A DNA stretch of 49,152 bases, taken from Tannerella sp. Its GTDB lineage: Bacteria > Bacteroidota > Bacteroidia > Bacteroidales > Tannerellaceae. The position numbers and the translations under genes were made by a program. Position 1 is the first letter of the stretch, and each line of letters opens with the position of its first letter. The DNA is taken from NCBI GenBank assembly GCA_031272455.1, contig JAISTS010000010.1, forward strand, positions 1 to 49,152. The letters are read 5' to 3'. Below are positions 37,254 through 45,777 of the stretch, one piece after another. The notes below the pieces were generated by a model, which saw nothing but the letters and a program-made list of their open reading frames with translations, searched no databases and was not told where the DNA came from.

Positions 37254-37488
37254 ATGGTTAGACAAGTAACGTAACAGCGCTATTCCGTTTGAAATACCCA
37301 GAGAATGGTATGGAAAACAGATTGAGTTTATTGTCTTCCCTTTGGTTCAGGAAGAAGTAACGGACACTGATTTCTGGAACAGCCTTTCATTGGAGGCAAA
37401 GCAAGAAATCGAACTTGGAATTTCCGAGATAGCAAATGACGAAAGTGTTGAATATAAACAATATAAGCTACATCAATCTGTAACATAA
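37254..37488 (+). pseudogene. Frameshifted small antitoxin-like gene
   Basis: An ATG frame reads MVRQVT and stops at 37272. Shifting one base after that point opens a frame to 37488 beginning NSAIPFEIPREWYGKQIEF and ending in LHQSVT. Joined, the two parts give a protein of about 77 residues whose start (beta strand, IPFEIPREW) and acidic helical end (LSLEAKQEIELGISEI) resemble the small antitoxins found beside RelE/ParE toxins. The single extra base is near 37272. It may be a true pseudogene or a sequencing or assembly error. No toxin gene is next to it. Its 3' end overlaps the aroC 3' end by 16 bp on the other strand. A promoter-like element precedes it. Confidence 0.55.
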
Positions 37489-38549
37489 TTCGATAACCGC
37501 AGCAAATAGTCCAGCACCGTCATAGCCGCCATAGCCTCGACGACGGGCACGGCACGTGGCAACACGCACGAATCATGCCGTCCGCGGGCTTTCAGCAACG
37601 TTTCGTTGCCATCCACATCAACCGTCGGCTGCTCCATCAAAAGCGTCGCAACGGCTTTAAATGCCACCCTGAAATAAATATCTTCGCCGTTGGATATACC
37701 CCCCTGTATGCCGCCCGAAAAATTCGTGCGCGTTCGGATCTTGTCATTATCGCTGTAAAAAATATCGTTCTGTTCCGAGCCGAGATAGTTAACCGTCTCG
37801 AAACCAACACCATAATCAAATCCTTTAGCCGCATTTATCGACAGCATGGCAGCGCCGAGAGCAGCGCTCAGCTTGCCAAACACAGGCTCGCCCAGACCCG
37901 CAGGCACGCCACGTATGACGCACGAGACGACACCCCCCACCGTATCGCCCTTTGCCTTTACTGACGCTATCAGTTTAGCCATCTCCGCCGCCTTTTCCGC
38001 ATCGGGACAGCGCACCGCGTTCGTCTCCGTCAGGCTCAAATCATAATCGCGGTAAGAGCCGCCAAGCGCAATCCTGCCCACCTGCGAGGTGTAGGCGCTG
38101 ATGCTTATGCCACGCTCACGTAGCGCCAATTTTGCTACCGCGCCGCCTACCACTCGCGCTATCGTTTCGCGAGCCGACGACCTGCCTCCGCCTTTCGGAT
38201 CGCGTATGCCGTATTTCATCTGATACGTATAGTCGGCATGCGACGGACGAAACACGTCCTTAAGATTTTCATAATCAGACGAATGTTGATTTTCGTTGCG
38301 CACAAGAAAACCTATCGGGGCGCCCGTCGAAACGCCTTCGTAAACGCCCGACAGCACTTCCACCCTGTCTGCCTCCTTACGTGCTGTAGTCAGCGACGAC
38401 TGACCCGGACGACGACGGTCTAACTCGCTCTGAATGAAATCAATATCTATCCCGATACGCGGCGGACAACCGTCGATTACGCCTCCGATACACGCCCCGT
38501 GCGACTCGCCAAACGAGGTCAAACGATAAATATTTCCGAATGTATTCAT
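37473..38549 (-). CDS. aroC: Chorismate synthase
   Basis: A 358-residue FMN-dependent enzyme that makes chorismate from 5-enolpyruvylshikimate 3-phosphate, the last step of the shikimate pathway. Family signatures are [16 protein letters not shown] near the N-terminus, RRRPGQS, the [10 protein letters not shown] and [18 protein letters not shown] segments in the middle, and a C-terminal [19 protein letters not shown]. Length is typical. It follows slyD by 25 bp and probably shares its promoter. The 3' end overlaps the antitoxin-like remnant on the opposite strand. Confidence 0.98.
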   Translation of the reverse strand: MNTFGNIYRLTSFGESHGACIGGVIDGCPPRIGIDIDFIQSELDRRRPGQSSLTTARKEADRVEVLSGVYEGVSTGAPIGFLVRNENQHSSDYENLKDVFRPSHADYTYQMKYGIRDPKGGGRSSARETIARVVGGAVAKLALRERGISISAYTSQVGRIALGGSYRDYDLSLTETNAVRCPDAEKAAEMAKLIASVKAKGDTVGGVVSCVIRGVPAGLGEPVFGKLSAALGAAMLSINAAKGFDYGVGFETVNYLGSEQNDIFYSDNDKIRTRTNFSGGIQGGISNGEDIYFRVAFKAVATLLMEQPTVDVDGNETLLKARGRHDSCVLPRAVPVVEAMAAMTVLDYLLRLSNYVTD

Positions 38550-38574
38550 CTGATTATATGCATATTATCACGTT

Positions 38575-39129
38575 CTACTTGCAGCAATCGCAACCGCAGC
38601 TGCAATCTTCTTCGTCGCCGCAATCGTCGCAACTGCACCCGCACGACTTCGTAAGCCGCATAACGTCGTCGGCAGTAGCTTCGCGAACGGCAAGCACTTT
38701 ACCGGTAAAGTGCAGCGTCTCGCCCGACAGCGGATGATTAAAGTCCATCGTTACCGTCTCGTCGCCCACCGCCAGCACAGAGCCGAGCATCCGGTTGCCA
38801 TCCGAGTCCATCATCGGAACGGTGTGCCCCTCGACAACCATCTCGTCGTCGAACCGACCGTCGCGCTCAAAAATATTCTTCGGCAGCTCGACGACATTTG
38901 CCTCGTCATACTCGCCGTATGCCTCTTCGGGCGTAAGCGAAAACTCGAAACCTTCGCCAGCTGACAACCCCTTCAACTTCGCCTCAAACGACGGCAGCAT
39001 CGAGCCTGTACCAAAAATAAACTCAAGCGGACGCTCTTCTGTCGCCTGCTCCATCAATTCTACGTCGCCTTCTTCGCCGACATTCAGGTCGTATTCGACC
39101 GACACAAATTTGTTTGTTGCTATTCTCAT
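38575..39129 (-). CDS. slyD: SlyD-type FKBP peptidyl-prolyl isomerase with Cys-rich tail
   Basis: A 184-residue protein with an FKBP domain and the inserted-flap arrangement of SlyD. The N-terminus starts KFVSVEYDLNV, then comes LEFIFGTGSMLPSFEAKL, then FSLTPEEAYGEYDE, the flap insert and the final FKBP strand LHFTGKVLAV. The tail (163-184) holds nine cysteines with Asp, Glu and Gly, in place of the His-rich tail of E. coli SlyD, so it is probably a metal-binding region. SlyD is a prolyl isomerase and chaperone that helps metal delivery in E. coli. A very good promoter lies at 39149-39180. It precedes aroC. Confidence 0.93.
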   Translation of the reverse strand: MRIATNKFVSVEYDLNVGEEGDVELMEQATEERPLEFIFGTGSMLPSFEAKLKGLSAGEGFEFSLTPEEAYGEYDEANVVELPKNIFERDGRFDDEMVVEGHTVPMMDSDGNRMLGSVLAVGDETVTMDFNHPLSGETLHFTGKVLAVREATADDVMRLTKSCGCSCDDCGDEEDCSCGCDCCK

Positions 39130-39148
39130 CTTATTCTGATTTTCTGTA

Positions 39149-39180
39149 CAAAGGTACGGTATTTATCGCCAACAAGCAAA
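39149..39180 (-). promoter_or_regulatory. slyD promoter (TTTG, 20 bp, TACCTTTG)
   Basis: On the minus strand the -33 TTTG (39177-39180) and the -7 TACCTTTG (39149-39156) are 20 bp apart, a complete match to the Bacteroidetes consensus. The -7 element ends 19 bp before the ATG. Confidence 0.85.
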
Positions 39181-39219
39181 GTTTTCCCGACAATTTCCCG
39201 CTTTTACAGGATTTTTGAT

Positions 39220-39227
39220 TAACTTTG
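39220..39227 (+). promoter_or_regulatory. Promoter -7 element for the PIN-domain gene
   Basis: TAACTTTG fits TAnnTTTG, 19 bp before the ATG. The best -33 candidate, TTTC at 39194-39197, is 22 bp away. It is divergent from the slyD promoter. Confidence 0.6.
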
Positions 39228-39246
39228 CAGCATAATTTCAGTCATT

Positions 39247-39684
39247 ATGCACCGGATATATTTAGACAATTGCTGCTACAACAGACCTTATGACGACCAG
39301 AATCAACTGGCGATTTGGCTGGAAACTCAGGCAAAACTCCATATTCAGAGTATGGTTTTAGACCGGAGCATCGAATTGGCATGGTCTTTTATCCTTACTT
39401 ATGAAAACAGTCGCAACATTTTCAGCAACAAGAGGACAGCTATATCCAAGTGGGAGAGTCTAAGTTCAGTTTTTATTGAAAAATCCGAATTTATCAGAAT
39501 AACTGCACACGAAATTATGGCTACCGGCATTAAAGCCGCAGATGCAGCACATGTTGCCTGCGCTATTGCCGGACAATGCAACTATTTTATAACTGTAGAT
39601 AAACGCTTGCTAAAACTTAATGACAGCAGAATAACTGTCTGTAATCCAATAGAATTTATAAACTTGCTAAATGATGACAAATAG
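39247..39684 (+). CDS. PIN-domain protein, probable toxin
   Basis: A 145-residue protein of the PIN nuclease type (VapC-like fold). The acidic set is Asp7 (YLDNCC), Glu53 in TYEN, Asp99 (KAADAAHVACA) and Asp118 in TVDKRLL, which would bind the metal for RNA cleavage. Such proteins are commonly toxins of type II toxin-antitoxin pairs. Its stop overlaps the next small gene by 14 bp, which suggests coupled translation of toxin and partner. The order is toxin first, the reverse of classical vapBC. No target can be predicted from sequence. Confidence 0.8.
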   Translation: MHRIYLDNCCYNRPYDDQNQLAIWLETQAKLHIQSMVLDRSIELAWSFILTYENSRNIFSNKRTAISKWESLSSVFIEKSEFIRITAHEIMATGIKAADAAHVACAIAGQCNYFITVDKRLLKLNDSRITVCNPIEFINLLNDDK

Positions 39685-39889
39685 TACTGAATTATTAGAC
39701 CGTGGAATGAAATGCCTGAATGACGAGTTAGGCATTCTCGATGCCGAGCGTTTTGTGGCTTTGCTCATCCACGAACCATTCGACTATACCAAGTGGCGTA
39801 AAGACAACTTGTTTGCAGGGATGAGTCTTGACGATATCATTGATAACGCCGACAGGTATTGCAAAGAAAGCCGCGCCGCCGCTCAGTAA
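39671..39889 (+). CDS. Small partner of the PIN protein, probable antitoxin
   Basis: A 72-residue acidic, helical protein beginning MMTNSTELLDRGMKCL and containing AERFVALLIHEPFDYTKW, a pattern I recall in small proteins paired with PIN-domain genes. It has no DNA-binding motif that I can identify with confidence. It overlaps the PIN gene by 14 bp and ends 7 bp inside the opposite-strand MalY/PatB-type gene. An antitoxin role is inferred from position and size. Confidence 0.7.
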   Translation: MMTNSTELLDRGMKCLNDELGILDAERFVALLIHEPFDYTKWRKDNLFAGMSLDDIIDNADRYCKESRAAAQ

Positions 39890-41055
39890 CCCGGCACTGC
39901 CGCTCTCAATGCTTCCAAAGCCGAAGCGACTGTGCGCCGCGGACAGCCGACATTCATCCGCATAAACCCTTCGCCGCCGATGCCGAACATAGCGCCGTCG
40001 TTAAGCGCCAGATGTGCACCGTCGATAAACAGCCGCACCAATTCGCGCTGCGACAGTCCCAAACCGCGACAGTCGAGCCATATCAAAAACGATGCCTGCG
40101 GACGGTAAACTCGTATCTGCGATATGTTCGCCCGTATATACTTATCGACAAAATCCACATTACCCTCCACATACTCAACCATTTGACGGCGCCATTCAGC
40201 CCCATTTCCGTATGCCGCTATCGGCGCGATGTACGAAAATATCGGCGCCTCGTTCAGTTCCGTCGCGCTCAGGAAGCCATAAAATTCACGCCTGATACGC
40301 TCGTCGGGCACTATGGCATACGACGACACTATCCCCGCGATGTTAAAAGTTTTCGATGGCGCCATAAACGTTATGCTGTTTGCCGCCGCCTCAGCCGAAA
40401 CCGTCGCAAACGGATGATGCTCATAGCCGCTAAAAACCATCTCGGCGTGTATCTCGTCCGAGATAACTAACGTCCCGCTACGGCTGCATATCGACGCAAG
40501 CCGCTGCAACACAGCCTTTTCCCATACTATCCCCGCCGGATTGTGCGGACTCGACAGTATCAGCGCCTTACAGCCGTCAACAACCGACTCAAGCTGCTCA
40601 AAATCCATCTCGTATGCGCCGTCAACCATCCGCAGCGGGTTATACACCACTTCGCGTCCCATACGTTCAGGCACAAGCATAAACGGATGATACACCGGCG
40701 TTTGCACTATCACTCGATCGCCCCGCGACGTGAAAACGTCTAAGGCTACGGCTATCCCTTTCACTATGCCCGGTATATAGCTCAGCCATTCCGACTGCAC
40801 ATCCCAGCCATAAAGCTCTCGTAGCCAACTGATTATCGTCGGTCGGTATTCTTCCGGCTCCAATGTATAGCCAAAAATCGGATGTTGACAGCGTTCAAGC
40901 AGCGCATCCGTTATAAACGCAGGCGTACGAAAATCCATATCCGCCACCCACATCGGCGTCAGGTCAGTCCGCCCGTAACGCTCCGCTAAGCCGTCGTATT
41001 TCAGGCAGTTCGTCCCACGACGCTCTATCTCTTCATCAAAATCGTATTGTTTCAT
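39883..41055 (-). CDS. MalY/PatB-family PLP enzyme (C-S lyase type)
   Basis: A 390-residue fold-type I pyridoxal-phosphate enzyme. The PLP-binding Lys235 lies in APSKTFNIAG, and SDEIHAEMVF (with the Asp that pairs with the pyridine nitrogen) and SSPHNPAG are typical family blocks. It starts MKQYDFDEEIERRGTNCLKYD, a common MalY/PatB N-terminus. Members cleave cystathionine or cysteine conjugates, or act as aminotransferases; the substrate here is uncertain. It lies 8 bp after the small coiled-coil gene and is probably co-transcribed with it. The 3' end overlaps the partner gene of the PIN protein. Confidence 0.93.
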   Translation of the reverse strand: MKQYDFDEEIERRGTNCLKYDGLAERYGRTDLTPMWVADMDFRTPAFITDALLERCQHPIFGYTLEPEEYRPTIISWLRELYGWDVQSEWLSYIPGIVKGIAVALDVFTSRGDRVIVQTPVYHPFMLVPERMGREVVYNPLRMVDGAYEMDFEQLESVVDGCKALILSSPHNPAGIVWEKAVLQRLASICSRSGTLVISDEIHAEMVFSGYEHHPFATVSAEAAANSITFMAPSKTFNIAGIVSSYAIVPDERIRREFYGFLSATELNEAPIFSYIAPIAAYGNGAEWRRQMVEYVEGNVDFVDKYIRANISQIRVYRPQASFLIWLDCRGLGLSQRELVRLFIDGAHLALNDGAMFGIGGEGFMRMNVGCPRRTVASALEALRAAVPGY

Positions 41056-41063
41056 TATCCTTG

Positions 41064-41426
41064 TTAGCCTTCCGCAGGTTGAAGTTTGCGGCGGCGGGTG
41101 GTTGGTGCAGTGCGCAATTTACCCGTCGGCGGTACAATTGGTTGCGAAAAATCGTAGCCGTAGTTGATATAATCGACTTTATTCCATAAATGGCGCACAT
41201 CTGAACGCAACTCCTTTACATTATCCTTTACTTCAGCAATATCACCCTTCAACTCCGTACGCAACTCCTTTATGTCATCCTTTAACTCGGCAATATCCGC
41301 CTTCAACTCCGTACGCAACCCCTTTATGTCACCCTTAAGCGAACTGTATATCGCCCACATAAAACTGCCTAATGCGACCACTACTGTCGCCCCTACGCTT
41401 ATCAATGCTATAATTTCCGTATTCAT
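41064..41426 (-). CDS. Small membrane-anchored coiled-coil protein
   Basis: A 120-residue protein with one N-terminal membrane helix (about 5-29). It has a coiled coil (about 30-85) made of a near-repeating 18-residue unit (such as DDIKELRTELKGDIAEVK) and a Pro/Arg-rich tail. The repeat is also visible as a 54-bp DNA repeat. No enzyme motif is seen, and the family is unknown to me. The start ATG has a strong Shine-Dalgarno (GGAGGA, 41431-41436), unusual in this group. The upstream promoter is at 41456-41487. It heads the transcript of the MalY/PatB gene. Confidence 0.75.
   Translation of the reverse strand: MNTEIIALISVGATVVVALGSFMWAIYSSLKGDIKGLRTELKADIAELKDDIKELRTELKGDIAEVKDNVKELRSDVRHLWNKVDYINYGYDFSQPIVPPTGKLRTAPTTRRRKLQPAEG
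41212..41345. repeat. 54-bp tandem coding repeat in the coiled-coil gene
   Basis: Imperfect 54-bp units encode 18-residue coiled-coil units. Shared words such as CTCCGTACGCAAC recur between units. Confidence 0.6.
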
Positions 41427-41455
41427 ATCTTCCTCCTTTTTTTTCTTTCACTCCG

Positions 41456-41487
41456 CAAATATAAGCATAATCCGCAAAACAATCAAA
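41456..41487 (-). promoter_or_regulatory. Promoter of the coiled-coil/MalY-type operon
   Basis: On the minus strand the -33 TTTG (41484-41487) and the -7 TATATTTG (41456-41463) are 20 bp apart. The -7 element ends 29 bp before the ATG, and a GGAGGA site lies between them. Confidence 0.8.
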
Positions 41488-41503
41488 AAAAATCGCACAA
41501 AAA

Positions 41504-41537
41504 AAGAGCGCCCACCCTGCTATGGGTAGGCGCTCTT
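41504..41537 (-). terminator. Rho-independent terminator of the DUF6383 gene 1
   Basis: A strong hairpin has arms AAGAGCGCC and GGCGCTCTT plus inner ACCC/GGGT pairs. On the minus strand it is followed by a T-run, as expected downstream of the gene ending at 41569. Confidence 0.88.
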
Positions 41538-41568
41538 AAGTTTAATATCGAATCAAATGATTATTCTA

Positions 41569-44500
41569 TCATTTAACCAGAGCTTTGACTGCCGGTTCGC
41601 CCTTGACTGCTACTACTACGATTCCTTGCGGAGCCGAGAGGGTAGCGTTGTCCGACGTCAGGACAGTTGTTGTAACAGTCTGACCAAGTATATTGGTGAT
41701 TGTTACGCTCTTGCCTGCTGCGTTCAGTATAGTTACCGTACCTGTACCGCCAACTACTGCTACGGGCGATGCAACTTCTTCGGTTGCAACCGGGCGCAGG
41801 TCGCCGCCGGGGATTACGTTAAACTGAGCGCCTTGCGGCATATCATACTTGTCGCTACGTGCCGAGCTGATGACGGGCACATAGTTCTGGGTCTTAATCC
41901 AGCCACCGTCGCAAGGAGCGAACAGTTTGCCCGGTACATCGCGGTCGGTCGTTTCAGACTCGATCAGGAAGTCGTCGGCGCGACGTTCGATCAAACGGAA
42001 CTGCCATACGCAGTCTTTATGGTAGTTGTTGCCAAGATACCAGTATTTGATCTTCGAGCCTTTCGTTTCGGCATATTTGTGCAGCTTAGCTACATCAACA
42101 ACCACACCTGTAGTCGAGGTCGTCATAATCTCTTTCTGGATCTCGTCGTAAACTTCCTGAGTATAAACCTGCAGGTTAGGATCGTCGAGTACGAAGAGGG
42201 TGTCGTCAACGTGGATCGATTTCACGAAGATCGGACGTTCCCAAGACGTGTTCCACAAGAAGTGCTTGTCTGCCGGCAGACCTGCGGGATGTGCCCAGTC
42301 GAAAGAGTTGATCAGGTAGTATCCTTGCAGATAGCCTTTCGTCTGACCGATAATATTACCCTTGTTGTCGCAAATATCTTTCGGTTCTGCGCCTTCCGGA
42401 CGTACTACGAGCATATATTGCGGTTTGATATAACCGGTTCCACGATTTACGTAAGCCGTGTCAACATAGATAGCTGTTTCGACTGACGGGTGCTGTACCG
42501 TGTTGATATAGCCCAGATAGTTCTTGCCGCCACCGGTGTTGTTGCTTGCAATCCAAGTGTTATACTGATCTGTATAGAGCGGAGTGCCGTCTGCATTCTT
42601 GCCGCCCGAGTTCTCGAACAGGAAGTATTCCTGCTTCGAGCCGCCGATTTCGTAGAACGAAACGAGCTTCGGATGGTCGGTTTCAGCCGTATTCTCTGCA
42701 TAAGTACCCGTTGCTACATCGTATCCCAGACCTTCTTTCGCTGTGTTGAAGCGGCGATAGAGCGGGTCGGTGTCGATTTCTTTCGCAAACGTCGTAACAA
42801 CATTGTTTACATCGGCGCGCAGTTTCGTGCGCAGGATGGTCGTATGCGATTCAAGAGCCGCTACGAACATACCCGGATTGTAATAATGTGCGTCGTTGTC
42901 GAAGTCTTCGAGTTTCAACGGGGGCTGTCCGCCTGTCTGTACTGATGTCAGACTATTCATTACGTTCTGTACCAACTGCGTGTTATACAGCGTTTTCAAA
43001 TAAGCTTCCAAGTTGTCGATCGTCGGATTTGCGCCATTACCCGGTTTAACGGTCGTGGTGTCGATTCTCTGAACGAGTGCGAAGTACTGGTCGCCCGGAT
43101 TATCAGTGTTCACATACGGACTTGCTTCGTTTGCATATACCCAGCGCAGATAGAAGATTGCCTTGCCGAGGAAGTCTTTGTAATATCCCTTCGAGCCGAT
43201 AGCATAGCTACCGTCGGCTGCGTTCGTCATAACTGTGTTGTTGATGCAACGATACTTCAACGGGTCTTCGTAGGTCAGACGGTATGCCTGACGTTCCAAA
43301 GTTACGATTATACCTTTCAGCGGATCTTTGTCTTTGACGATGTAGCCGTAGGGCTGCGGTTCGCCATAGCCTTTCTCTGCGAGGGTGTCGAAGCTGAAGT
43401 ACAGTTTGTCGAAGTACGATTCGCTGTTTACATATACCGTAGTGTCGGTAGCAGGATATTCCTTGATCGTACCTTCCCAGCCGATATATTTGCCAACGCC
43501 GATTTCGTCTGCAACGCCGCTACCTACTTTCAGGGCGAACACGTTGGTTACGTTGTCTTCCGGTTTGATATACTCGTATCCCAGATGCGGATCGAGACGA
43601 TATTCATCTTCGTCGATCTTAATAAACGATGCACCAGGTTTCGAGGTAGCTTTCACCCAGTCGCTGTGTTTGATGGGCGCCGATACGTCGATAACTTCCG
43701 TGTTCCAAGTATAGCTTGTGCCTGCTTTGCGGAACTGGAATACTGTAGCATCGCCAACTTTCAGCTGGATGCCTTCGAATTTCAGCCACGGGAACTCACG
43801 GTTGCGGATGGTGAACGGTGCAGTAAGCGACGAATAGCGACGCTCGACAATCCAGTGGTACGACGGCAGCAGAACGGGATCTTCGCTCGGCTCAAGTTCG
43901 TGCCAGATGGCTGAGTCGTTGGTCGAATACAACGGCACTTCGAGGAACTTCGTACCTGCCGCGTTGCGAATCAGGTAAACGTAAGGCTCTATGCTCGTGT
44001 ATTTCGCCGTCGTGCCAGAACACAAATCGTAAACATCAAAGTAGTACTTCGTCGGATTGTTAACTAACGTCAGCACACGGTTGGTCGATGTCAACTCCTG
44101 AATTCCCAGATACAGCCTCTGCGACTGACGATACGGGTCTTGGATATAACCTACTCCAGCCGCCGGAACATCATAGTCAGGTCTTGCCAAAGTAGTACCA
44201 CCACTATAAGCTGCTGAAGGTCCTGTGATATGCGGATACAGTTCCTGACGCAGCGGCGAAGCGATTACATCTTCAAACGAGCCGCCAAAGTCAACCAAAG
44301 TCGAGTCGTCGGCTACGAAGGTGTACCATGCCTGTACAAGTGTATCAGTCCAGAGGTATTTCTGACCTGTAATGGGATCGTGCTGCAGGTCAGGCAATGT
44401 GCCGTGCGTGCCGTCGAATTCGTCGCGAGGATAGAACGTAGCCTTGTAAGCATTTACAAGTACCTGTTCGCTCATCGGGTCGTAAACAAAACGCCATGCA

Positions 44501-45687
44501 TACTGACCTATCATAATCGAGTCATTGGTTGACTGACTGTTCGGCAAGCTGCTGCTTAACGCAATCTTCGGGAAACGGTATCCGTCGTCCGTGATCTTCT
44601 TGTCAGCATAATACGATGTATCAACATACACATATTTCGAACCTGACTGCAGAACTACATAGCCTAATGCTTCGAGGTCGGCGATTTCTGTTACGTCTTC
44701 TTTCAAGGTGTAACCGTCGTTTCTCCATATTTTGGCTCCGTCAGTTCCATCAGTCAAAGCGCCGTCAATATCCAAAGCCTTAATACCCGGATCAGCAAAC
44801 ACGTTGTCGTGGTTGTCGTCAACATCGGGGTTGAAGAGCAACTTCTGCACACCTGCAGTTGTCGTATTCAAAGCCGTATTGATGTCGCTCGCGCTCAGTG
44901 TGAAGGGTTTCGGTTCAACAATCGAGAACCACAACAGACCCTGAACTTGGGCAGCCGCCGTTACGTTGGCTGCGTATTTTACTACAACTTCTAAAGCTCC
45001 TGTACCGTTGCTCGGGAAAGCGCCAAGGGTGGTGGGTAATGCTTGAGAACTAGCCAACGCCAGCACAGCCACTTCGTCGCCGTTTCCGGTATAGGTATAG
45101 AGGAATCTCGTTTGCTGCAGCGTAGTAGTAGCCACAGTTGAGAAATGCCATCCGTTCAAGCCGCCCGGTATCAGGACAGTGTCGGCTGCGTTTGCGCCTG
45201 CTGCCAGGTCGTAATCGTAGTCATAATTGTCCACGTCGAGCATCTCGTTGTAATACTTGTTAGTAAAGTCGAAGATAATCGGCTGGTTGTTGTCCCACTT
45301 CTCGGTCTGCACGCACCACAGTGATGCGGCGCTGCGAGCAGTGTTCTGCAGACTGCCGAAATCTCTGAAGCCCGTCTGGATCGTGTCGATAAACAGGAAC
45401 TTGCTCCCGAGTGTCGCACTATCACCCATAAACAGCACTATGGCAGTGTCTAAGGTTGCCGTTGGCGAATGGATACCAATACCGGTGGTGGTAGTAGTAG
45501 CATTGATTGAGTCAACCTGCAGCGCATAGAAACCTTCAGACGTACCGATCGCTTCCAGTTTTTTAACCGGGTCGCCTATGCGTAACTTCTGACCGTCTAT
45601 GGCTGACTGCGCCGAAGCGCTGAACGCAGCCGCAAACAACAGGAGGGCGCCCGTCAATAGCGTGAAAATTTTCTTGTTCATAATCAT
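41569..45687 (-). CDS. Large secreted protein with DUF6383-type C-terminal domain, 1 of 2
   Basis: A 1372-residue exported protein. The signal peptide ends near ASAQ (about residue 27). The body is beta-rich with repeated motifs such as YVDTAYVNRGTGYIKPQY and FLIESETTDRDV. The last about 70 residues (TGTVTILNAAGKSVTITNIL to ALVK) form a domain I recognise as DUF6383, which resembles the C-terminal sorting domains of the type IX secretion system. Display or release through such a system is therefore inferred. The function of the body is unknown. The gene ends just upstream of a strong terminator. It lies 90 bp downstream of a paralogue and has no clear promoter of its own, so the two may be co-transcribed. 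Confidence 0.85.
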   Translation of the reverse strand: MIMNKKIFTLLTGALLLFAAAFSASAQSAIDGQKLRIGDPVKKLEAIGTSEGFYALQVDSINATTTTTGIGIHSPTATLDTAIVLFMGDSATLGSKFLFIDTIQTGFRDFGSLQNTARSAASLWCVQTEKWDNNQPIIFDFTNKYYNEMLDVDNYDYDYDLAAGANAADTVLIPGGLNGWHFSTVATTTLQQTRFLYTYTGNGDEVAVLALASSQALPTTLGAFPSNGTGALEVVVKYAANVTAAAQVQGLLWFSIVEPKPFTLSASDINTALNTTTAGVQKLLFNPDVDDNHDNVFADPGIKALDIDGALTDGTDGAKIWRNDGYTLKEDVTEIADLEALGYVVLQSGSKYVYVDTSYYADKKITDDGYRFPKIALSSSLPNSQSTNDSIMIGQYAWRFVYDPMSEQVLVNAYKATFYPRDEFDGTHGTLPDLQHDPITGQKYLWTDTLVQAWYTFVADDSTLVDFGGSFEDVIASPLRQELYPHITGPSAAYSGGTTLARPDYDVPAAGVGYIQDPYRQSQRLYLGIQELTSTNRVLTLVNNPTKYYFDVYDLCSGTTAKYTSIEPYVYLIRNAAGTKFLEVPLYSTNDSAIWHELEPSEDPVLLPSYHWIVERRYSSLTAPFTIRNREFPWLKFEGIQLKVGDATVFQFRKAGTSYTWNTEVIDVSAPIKHSDWVKATSKPGASFIKIDEDEYRLDPHLGYEYIKPEDNVTNVFALKVGSGVADEIGVGKYIGWEGTIKEYPATDTTVYVNSESYFDKLYFSFDTLAEKGYGEPQPYGYIVKDKDPLKGIIVTLERQAYRLTYEDPLKYRCINNTVMTNAADGSYAIGSKGYYKDFLGKAIFYLRWVYANEASPYVNTDNPGDQYFALVQRIDTTTVKPGNGANPTIDNLEAYLKTLYNTQLVQNVMNSLTSVQTGGQPPLKLEDFDNDAHYYNPGMFVAALESHTTILRTKLRADVNNVVTTFAKEIDTDPLYRRFNTAKEGLGYDVATGTYAENTAETDHPKLVSFYEIGGSKQEYFLFENSGGKNADGTPLYTDQYNTWIASNNTGGGKNYLGYINTVQHPSVETAIYVDTAYVNRGTGYIKPQYMLVVRPEGAEPKDICDNKGNIIGQTKGYLQGYYLINSFDWAHPAGLPADKHFLWNTSWERPIFVKSIHVDDTLFVLDDPNLQVYTQEVYDEIQKEIMTTSTTGVVVDVAKLHKYAETKGSKIKYWYLGNNYHKDCVWQFRLIERRADDFLIESETTDRDVPGKLFAPCDGGWIKTQNYVPVISSARSDKYDMPQGAQFNVIPGGDLRPVATEEVASPVAVVGGTGTVTILNAAGKSVTITNILGQTVTTTVLTSDNATLSAPQGIVVVAVKGEPAVKALVK

Positions 45688-45725
45688 ATAATTTAATATT
45701 AATATTTCCGTTTATTTTGTCTTTC

Positions 45726-45762
45726 CTGCGGCGGCACTCCGTGCGAGCGGAGCGCCGCGCAG
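45726..45762. other. Strong GC-rich hairpin between the two DUF6383 genes
   Basis: CTGCGGCGGCACTCCG pairs with CGGAGCGCCGCGCAG (one bulge, one wobble). There is no U-run on the minus strand, so it may be a stabilising or partial-termination hairpin rather than a classic terminator. Confidence 0.6.
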
Positions 45763-45777
45763 TCGAGACATATTACT

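Noticed and set aside
41557-42486. Plus-strand open frame opposite the end of the first DUF6383 gene
   Set aside because: It is antisense to a domain with recognisable sequence; no start context or family match.
45726-45762. Intrinsic terminator for the second DUF6383 gene
   Set aside because: The hairpin is strong but no U-run follows on the minus strand; listed only as a structural hairpin.
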